This document shows, piece after piece, positions 5,606-8,838 of a DNA stretch of 8,838 nucleotides. A program made the translations under genes and the position numbers. The DNA lies in the NCBI GenBank assembly GCA_964526635.1, contig CAZGLR010000126.1:1-8838 (forward strand), in the 5' to 3' direction. Every line of letters starts with the position of its first letter. Positions within the stretch are counted from its first letter, which is position 1. Source of the stretch: CAZGLR01 sp964526635. GTDB taxonomy: Bacteria; Zixibacteria; MSB-5A5; GN15; JAAZOE01. The notes below the pieces were generated by a model. That model saw only the letters and a program-made list of their open reading frames with translations. It was not told where the DNA came from and did not search any database.

Positions 5606-6498
5606 AGATTTCGTCATTTACAGAAAATGGCGACTTCTGGGCGATCATCTCGGCGTTGGCCACCGGCGTCGGATTTATCGCCGCCAAATCAGCCCTGGCC
5701 GTACTGCATCCGCTGACTAACAATGGCTACATGTTTCTAATTGGCGGGATCTTTGTGGCCATCGACGCTACCGCACGCGGCAAATTGTGGGAGATGCTGC
5801 ACATCAATTTTCGCCAGGCGGTCTATCTGTTCATCATTGCAGTGATGTTTTTTGGAAGCACGTTTCTGCTTTTTAGCGCGCTCAAGATCGCCGAACCGGC
5901 CAGTGTATCGTTTATCAGCCGGTTGGAGCTGGTGTTTACGATTCTATTCGCTGCGATACTTCTCAAAGAAAAGCTCCATGCCGCAGAGATAGCCGGACTC
6001 GTAATCGTCGGCATCGGGATTTTGATCATGCGCTACAACGCCTCAGTTGAATTGTCGAAAGCCATCCTGCTGGTCTCGCTGGGCTCGGTGATTTTCGCAT
6101 TCGCCGAAGTCACCATCAAATCGCGCATCAAGATGGTCACGTACCGGACGTTCATCTTCTATCGCAATCTGTTTATGGGAATATTGTTTTTCACTGTATC
6201 AACGTCGCTGGGACATTTTGTTATAGTAGATAACTGGAAAGTCTGGATGTATTTGGCCATCGCCGGCTTACTGCTGCCATATATCGGGCGGATGGGTTAC
6301 CTTAAGGCGATGGAACGAATCGATATTTCAAGAGCGTCGATTATTGTCCAGAGTCAGCCATTTTTTGCCGCCCTGGCGGCGCTGGTGTTTTTGGGTACGA
6401 TGCCGACCCTGCGCGAATTTTTCGGCGGGGTGGTGATTGTCGGGGGAGTGGTATTGATCAAAGCGCTGGAGGGCCGCAAGAAAGTGGTGCGAGTGTAA
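5602..6498 (+). CDS. EamA/DMT-family membrane transporter
   Basis: The protein of 298 residues has about ten hydrophobic segments arranged as two EamA repeats. The first half ends in EPASVSFISRLELVFTILFA and LLKEKL, and the second repeats the pattern with ISRASIIVQSQPFFAALAAL and LGTMPTLREF. Members of the drug/metabolite transporter family export or exchange amino acids, nucleotide sugars or other small metabolites; the substrate cannot be told from sequence. It is the last gene of the operon and overlaps lgt by four bases (ATGA). A repeat-like hairpin begins at its stop codon. Confidence 0.88.
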   Translation: MKISSFTENGDFWAIISALATGVGFIAAKSALAVLHPLTNNGYMFLIGGIFVAIDATARGKLWEMLHINFRQAVYLFIIAVMFFGSTFLLFSALKIAEPASVSFISRLELVFTILFAAILLKEKLHAAEIAGLVIVGIGILIMRYNASVELSKAILLVSLGSVIFAFAEVTIKSRIKMVTYRTFIFYRNLFMGILFFTVSTSLGHFVIVDNWKVWMYLAIAGLLLPYIGRMGYLKAMERIDISRASIIVQSQPFFAALAALVFLGTMPTLREFFGGVVIVGGVVLIKALEGRKKVVRV

Positions 6499-6533
6499 AC
6501 TCGCCCACCCGGCGGCCGGGTGGGGTAAACCCA
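6489..6533 (-). repeat. Dispersed tail-plus-hairpin repeat, copy g, touching the transporter stop codon
   Basis: The core is a near-perfect palindrome at 6504-6524 (CCCACCCGG / CCGGGTGGG around CGG). Read leftward, it begins TTTACCCCACCC and ends GGGTGGGCGAGTTTACA, which lines up with copy d (ACCGCACCC to GGGTGGGCGTATTTCA). If the alignment is right, the TAA stop of the transporter at 6496-6498 lies inside the tail of the repeat. Confidence 0.45.
6504..6524 (+). terminator. GC-rich hairpin after the nadE operon, possible terminator
   Basis: A stem of 9-10 bp starts six nt after the transporter stop. It could end or protect the operon transcript. There is no U-run after it (GGTAAACCC), so simple intrinsic termination is doubtful. 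Confidence 0.3.
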
Positions 6534-6618
6534 TCACAACCTGATTATTGATCTTTACGAATAGCATTGTCGAAACCTCCCTCACTGCGTTCGGGATCGC
6601 TTGCGCCATACGGCGCTC

Positions 6619-6636
6619 GCGAAGGGGATTACGACC
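6619..6636 (+). repeat. Short GGACAAG-ATTTCGACC-type motif, diverged copy
   Basis: GCGAAGGGGATTACGACC resembles the motif at 7568-7585 and 7617-7634, and on the minus strand at 237-254. It lies downstream of fabL, whereas two of the others lie upstream of it. The gap 6499-6723 holds nothing else I recognise besides copy g and a weak hairpin at 6692-6712. Confidence 0.3.
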
Positions 6637-6691
6637 TCCAGAGAAAAAGGAACGGAACGGCGTACCCCGGGTTTCAAAAGCTTCTGTTTCT

Positions 6692-6712
6692 CCCCAACAG
6701 CCAGCTGCGGGG
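6692..6712 (-). terminator. Weak hairpin after fabL
   Basis: Read leftward, the arms CCCCGCAGC and GCTGTTGGGG pair imperfectly, with an internal loop and a tight turn, 12 nt past the fabL stop. No U-run follows. It is the best candidate for a fabL transcript end, but only weakly supported. Confidence 0.25.
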
Positions 6713-6723
6713 CACCTGTTTAG

Positions 6724-7485
6724 TTACGCCAGGCTGTAGCCACCATCGACAATAATTGTCTGGCCGGTGACCCAGCCGGCTTTCGGGCTGGCGAGAAAGA
6801 CAACCACGTCGGCGACTTCATCGGGCGTGCCGATGCGATCAAATGGCGTCCGCCGCACGACCTCATCGATCAAATCCTGATAATTCGGAAAACTGCTGAG
6901 TGCGCTGGTGTCGATAAATCCGCCGGAAACGCAATTGACCGTGATCCGTTTGGCCGCCAGTTCAAAGGCGAGATAACGGGTGATATTTTCGATCGCGGCC
7001 TTGGACACTCCCACCGCGGCATAGCCGGGGATGTAACGGGTGGAGCCCAGGGATGACATCGACACGATACGCCCGCCACGGCCCATAATGGCGACAGCAT
7101 TTTGTGCACACACCAACAGCGCCTGGGCGTTGGTGTTCATAGCCAGATGCCAGGTTTTGTCATTGATGGTCAACACTGACGAGAACATACCCAGGGCGGC
7201 ATTGGATATCAGGATATCGAGCTTGCCGAATTTTTCTTTGATCTTTTTGAATATCGGCGGGATTTGGTCATGGTTACCGATATTGGCGCGATGCGCATAG
7301 CAGTCGACGCCGAACTTTTTGATTTCTTCGACTGTCTCATTGGCGGCGTCGCGGCTGCGGAAATAGTTGATTACGACGTGAGCGCCCTGCTCGGCCAGTT
7401 TAAGCGCAATCGCTTTTCCGATTCCCTTGGTGCCGCCGGTAACCAGAGCAATTTTACCCTCGAGCGGTTTGCAATTATCATCCAT
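6724..7485 (-). CDS. fabL: Enoyl-[acyl-carrier-protein] reductase, FabL type
   Basis: FabL reduces trans-2-enoyl-ACP with NADPH, the last step of each fatty-acid elongation cycle. The 253 residues form a short-chain dehydrogenase fold with TGGTKGIG (16-23), SNAA (94-97) and a C-terminal GQTIIVDGGYSL. Three features separate it from the FabG reductase. The active-site Tyr155 and Lys162 have the enoyl-reductase spacing (Y-x6-K) instead of Y-x3-K. The segment SSLGSTRYIPGYAAVGVSKA and the later SGGFIDTSALSSFPN closely follow Bacillus FabL as I recall it. So does MNTNAQALLVCAQ. GGAG lies 11 nt before the ATG, a rather long spacing. The gene stands alone between repeat-rich gaps. FabL proteins are known for low triclosan sensitivity. 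Confidence 0.87.
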   Translation of the reverse strand: MDDNCKPLEGKIALVTGGTKGIGKAIALKLAEQGAHVVINYFRSRDAANETVEEIKKFGVDCYAHRANIGNHDQIPPIFKKIKEKFGKLDILISNAALGMFSSVLTINDKTWHLAMNTNAQALLVCAQNAVAIMGRGGRIVSMSSLGSTRYIPGYAAVGVSKAAIENITRYLAFELAAKRITVNCVSGGFIDTSALSSFPNYQDLIDEVVRRTPFDRIGTPDEVADVVVFLASPKAGWVTGQTIIVDGGYSLA

Positions 7486-7567
7486 AAGTTTTCTATCTCC
7501 ATTCTGTTTGCGTCATCGTCATCAGAAGGTCCATCGAGACCTCGCGCGTTTCACTGTGACCGCTTCG

Positions 7568-7634
7568 CGGCAAGGTATTTCGACCTGCGACTTCGCGGAA
7601 CTTTCTCGCTCCGTCAGGACAAGGGATTTCGATC
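7568..7634 (+). repeat. Pair of short direct repeats (CAAGGTATTTCGACCT type)
   Basis: CAAGGTATTTCGACCT at 7571-7586 and CAAGGGATTTCGATCT at 7620-7635 differ at two positions and are 49 nt apart. The second is extended on the left as GGACAAGG, which matches the minus-strand copy at 237-254 (GGACAAGAAATTTCGACC). The function is unknown. Confidence 0.5.
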
Positions 7635-7754
7635 TACGGCTGTCCTGTAAGCGGCACAACCGAATATTGTTTCGTATGCCTTTTTTGTCCATTATTCATT
7701 GTAATTTGGCATAAGTACGGCGCAATGGCAAGGATTTGTTAAGTTTTTTTTGGA

Positions 7755-7838
7755 GGTGAAATTTCAGATTTCCCACCTCTAAAGAGGTTGGGTACCCGAG
7801 TTTTTGGTAAGGTGAAGTTTCCGTTTTCCCGCCTCTAC
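7755..7838 (+). repeat. Imperfect 56-nt direct repeat
   Basis: GGTGAAATTTCAGATTTCCC with CACCTCT (from 7755) is followed 56 nt later by GGTGAAGTTTCCGTTTTCCC with GCCTCT (from 7811). The second unit runs straight into repeat copy e. The first contains the hairpin at 7772-7792. Confidence 0.55.
7772..7792. repeat. CCCAC-type hairpin with an alternative pairing
   Basis: CCCACCTCT (7772-7780) pairs with AGAGGTTGGG (7783-7792) with one bulged T. The loop is very small. The same CACCTC (7774-7779) can instead pair with GAGGTG at 7753-7758 upstream, so two structures compete. Confidence 0.4.
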
Positions 7839-7839
7839 C

Positions 7840-7892
7840 CCGTACCCTACTCGGCGTCCGAGCGGGTTTTTCATTACACTTTCGATATATGA
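7840..7892 (+). repeat. Dispersed tail-plus-hairpin repeat, copy e
   Basis: It starts CCGTACCC, with a CTCGG / CCGAG stem and a CGT loop extended by CCT/GGG, then TTTTTCATTACACTTTCG and ATATATGA. It differs from copy f at only three of 53 positions, and the two starts are 151 nt apart. The stem followed by T5 is terminator-like for + strand transcription, yet no + strand gene precedes it. Confidence 0.8.
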
Positions 7893-7924
7893 TTTACACC
7901 AATCACTTTCCGTGACAACCGTAT

Positions 7925-7943
7925 CCCGCGACTCTGTCGTGGG
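7925..7943. repeat. CCCGC/GTGGG hairpin between copies e and f
   Basis: CCCGCGAC (7925-7932) pairs with GTCGTGGG (7936-7943), with one G-T pair and a TCT loop, followed by TTTAC. The outer arms match the hairpin at 1342-1365. The inner pairs are changed on both sides (GAC/GTC here, CTC/GAG there). Confidence 0.5.
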
Positions 7944-7990
7944 TTTACTCCTTCGAGCTGCCATCTTCCCTTACCACTGAATTATGATAC

Positions 7991-8043
7991 CCGTACCCCA
8001 CCCGGCGTCCGAGCGGGTTTTTCATTACATTTTCGATATATGA
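7991..8043 (+). repeat. Dispersed tail-plus-hairpin repeat, copy f
   Basis: This copy is nearly identical to copy e over 53 nt, with the tail TTTTTCATTACATTTTCG. Its stem has one more mismatch than copy e, because the left arm is CCCGG while the right arm is still CCGAG. That is what a single uncompensated change would produce. Confidence 0.8.
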
Positions 8044-8191
8044 GTTAAGGTGCTCATTTCCCCGGAAGGCGATCGACTGTTTGCAGTCCCGAAGGTGTAT
8101 CCCTGCCGCGCTCGGTCGCCGGATGCGATACCGGGTTCCGCCAGTAACGAAACCACCAGCCTGAATTCGGACTCTATAACATTTTTCACAA

Positions 8192-8226
8192 GTAGCCCGA
8201 TCCGGCGGGATCAGGCGGGATGCTAC
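8192..8226 (-). terminator. Hairpin just past lipB, weak terminator candidate
   Basis: The inner stem GATCC / GGATC has a 4-nt loop and is extended by CCC/GGG and, past a bulge, GTAG/CTAC. It begins 15 nt after the lipB stop. Read leftward, it is followed by TTGTGAAAAATG, which is not a U-run. It also contains a short direct duplication of GGCGGGAT. Confidence 0.3.
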
Positions 8227-8240
8227 AACACTGGCTGCGC

Positions 8241-8838
8241 CTACATCGTCTGTTCGGATTCTTCCATATGGGCTATCTCGGCCAGTTCCTCCAGGTCAAC
8301 ATTGAAATACTCGGTATCAAATGGCTCCTGCCAGGCGATGGCAAGATTGTCCGCAAATTCCTCAAGGCTGACCTTTTTGCCCAGTTCTTTCTCGGCGGTG
8401 GTCATAACTTCGGGAGATAATCCACAGGGATCAATAATCTTGAAATGATCAAGATTGGTGTTGAGATTGACCGCGATGCCATGATACGATATCCAGTGTT
8501 TCACGGCGATGCCTATCGATGCAATCTTTCGACCGTCGATCCATACGCCGGTATGATTCTTATTGCGTTCGCATGAGAGACCATAGTCGGCAAACGCCCG
8601 AATAATACCCTCTTCCAGATTATAAATATACTTGTGTAAATCGCGGCCGTGACGCCGCAGATCGAAGATGGGATAACAAACCAGTTGTCCGGGACCGTGG
8701 TAAGTCACCGAACCGCCCCGCGTGATACGATAAAATTTGAATTTCTTTTCGCGGGCCGGGTGCGCGATTTTGGCCATATCCTTAGCGAGCTTCGGCAGCA
8801 ACTCAAATCGCGTCCCTGTGTCGCCCTGTCCAGCGATA
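8241..8838 (-). CDS. lipB: Octanoyl-ACP:protein octanoyltransferase LipB, 5' end missing
   Basis: LipB moves octanoyl from acyl-carrier protein to a lipoyl-domain lysine, the first committed step of lipoate synthesis. The visible 198 residues include RGGSVTYHGPGQLVCYPI, RKIASIGIA with the catalytic Lys, and IDPCGL with the catalytic Cys; the order and spacing match the E. coli enzyme. The frame stays open to the right edge, with codons reading IAGQGDTGTRFEL before a TTG at 8801. That upstream part resembles the region after the family's HPPV-T-GR motif, so the TTG is not the true start and roughly the first 50 residues lie outside the window. After the catalytic part there is an acidic C-terminal tail ending EESEQTM. 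Confidence 0.93.
   Translation of the reverse strand, partial: IAGQGDTGTRFELLPKLAKDMAKIAHPAREKKFKFYRITRGGSVTYHGPGQLVCYPIFDLRRHGRDLHKYIYNLEEGIIRAFADYGLSCERNKNHTGVWIDGRKIASIGIAVKHWISYHGIAVNLNTNLDHFKIIDPCGLSPEVMTTAEKELGKKVSLEEFADNLAIAWQEPFDTEYFNVDLEELAEIAHMEESEQTM

Larger units (their letters stand above)
7486..8240. other. Intergenic region without a gene, upstream of fabL and downstream of lipB
   Basis: Both flanking genes run leftward, so this should hold the fabL promoter and the lipB terminator. I see no clear promoter. The content is repeats: two GGACAAG-type motifs (7568-7585, 7617-7634), a T8 run (7743-7750) and a 56-nt direct repeat starting at 7755 and 7811. There are also CCC-type hairpins (7772-7792, 7925-7943) and two direct copies of the dispersed repeat (7840-7892, 7991-8043). 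Positions 8044-8190 show nothing I recognise. A hairpin lies at 8192-8226, just past lipB. Open frames here run through repeats and are not believable proteins. Confidence 0.6.

Noticed and set aside
6724..7485. FabG-type 3-oxoacyl-ACP reductase
   Set aside because: The active-site spacing is Y-x6-K and not Y-x3-K, and the sequence around it follows FabL.
7779..7964. 61-codon minus-strand frame containing MKNPLGRRVGYG
   Set aside because: It is a translation of repeat copy e and a CCCGC-type hairpin, with no ribosome site and no protein character.
7486..8240. tRNA or other structural RNA gene in the repeat-rich gap
   Set aside because: No T-loop GGTTCGA-type box with matching acceptor stem was found; the visible stems belong to repeats.
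8241..8801. Complete LipB starting at the TTG at 8801
   Set aside because: The frame is open to the window edge and the upstream codons continue the family sequence, so the gene is truncated by the window.

Overview
The window is an ordinary chromosomal segment of a Gram-negative bacterium, not an obvious mobile island. Support for a Gram-negative host is a probable LpxD C-terminus at the left edge (lipid A synthesis), a secreted protein that looks like a small outer-membrane barrel, Lgt (lipoprotein modification) and LipB at the right edge. The GC content is moderate. A FabL-type enoyl reductase and the many hairpin repeats between genes fit an uncultured lineage, perhaps of the FCB group, but that placement is a guess from gene content and repeat style.

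Layout, left to right. Positions 1-99 hold the tail of a protein that resembles LpxD. Positions 100-484 have no gene but several strong hairpins. Positions 485-1060 (-) encode a secreted barrel-like protein with an Asp/His-rich loop. Positions 1061-1788 hold no gene and are packed with hairpin repeats. ssb (1789-2232, -) is transcribed leftward from a near-perfect sigma70 promoter. Diverging from it is a compact five-gene operon on the + strand: nadE, rsmI, a PAP2/AUR1-like membrane protein, lgt and an EamA transporter (2359-6498). Two of its junctions overlap by 1 and 4 nt, one by 20 nt, and one start is uncertain. After a 225-nt gap comes fabL (6724-7485, -), then about 750 nt of repeats without a gene, then the 5'-truncated lipB (8241-8838, -).

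How the genes fit together. Most have housekeeping roles: NAD synthesis, 16S rRNA methylation, envelope lipid and lipoprotein handling, fatty-acid elongation and lipoylation. FabL and LipB both draw on acyl-ACP metabolism. They are separated by the repeat region and are probably transcribed separately.

The least ordinary content is between the genes. I see a dispersed family of about seven copies of an element made of a GC-rich hairpin and a T-rich tail. The stems show compensatory base changes. Two further hairpin families and a short GGACAAG-ATTTCGA motif share the same gaps. Several copies look like intrinsic terminators, but their orientation does not always match a gene, so they may be a REP-like repeat family. 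No tRNA, rRNA, CRISPR array, IS element or phage gene was seen.
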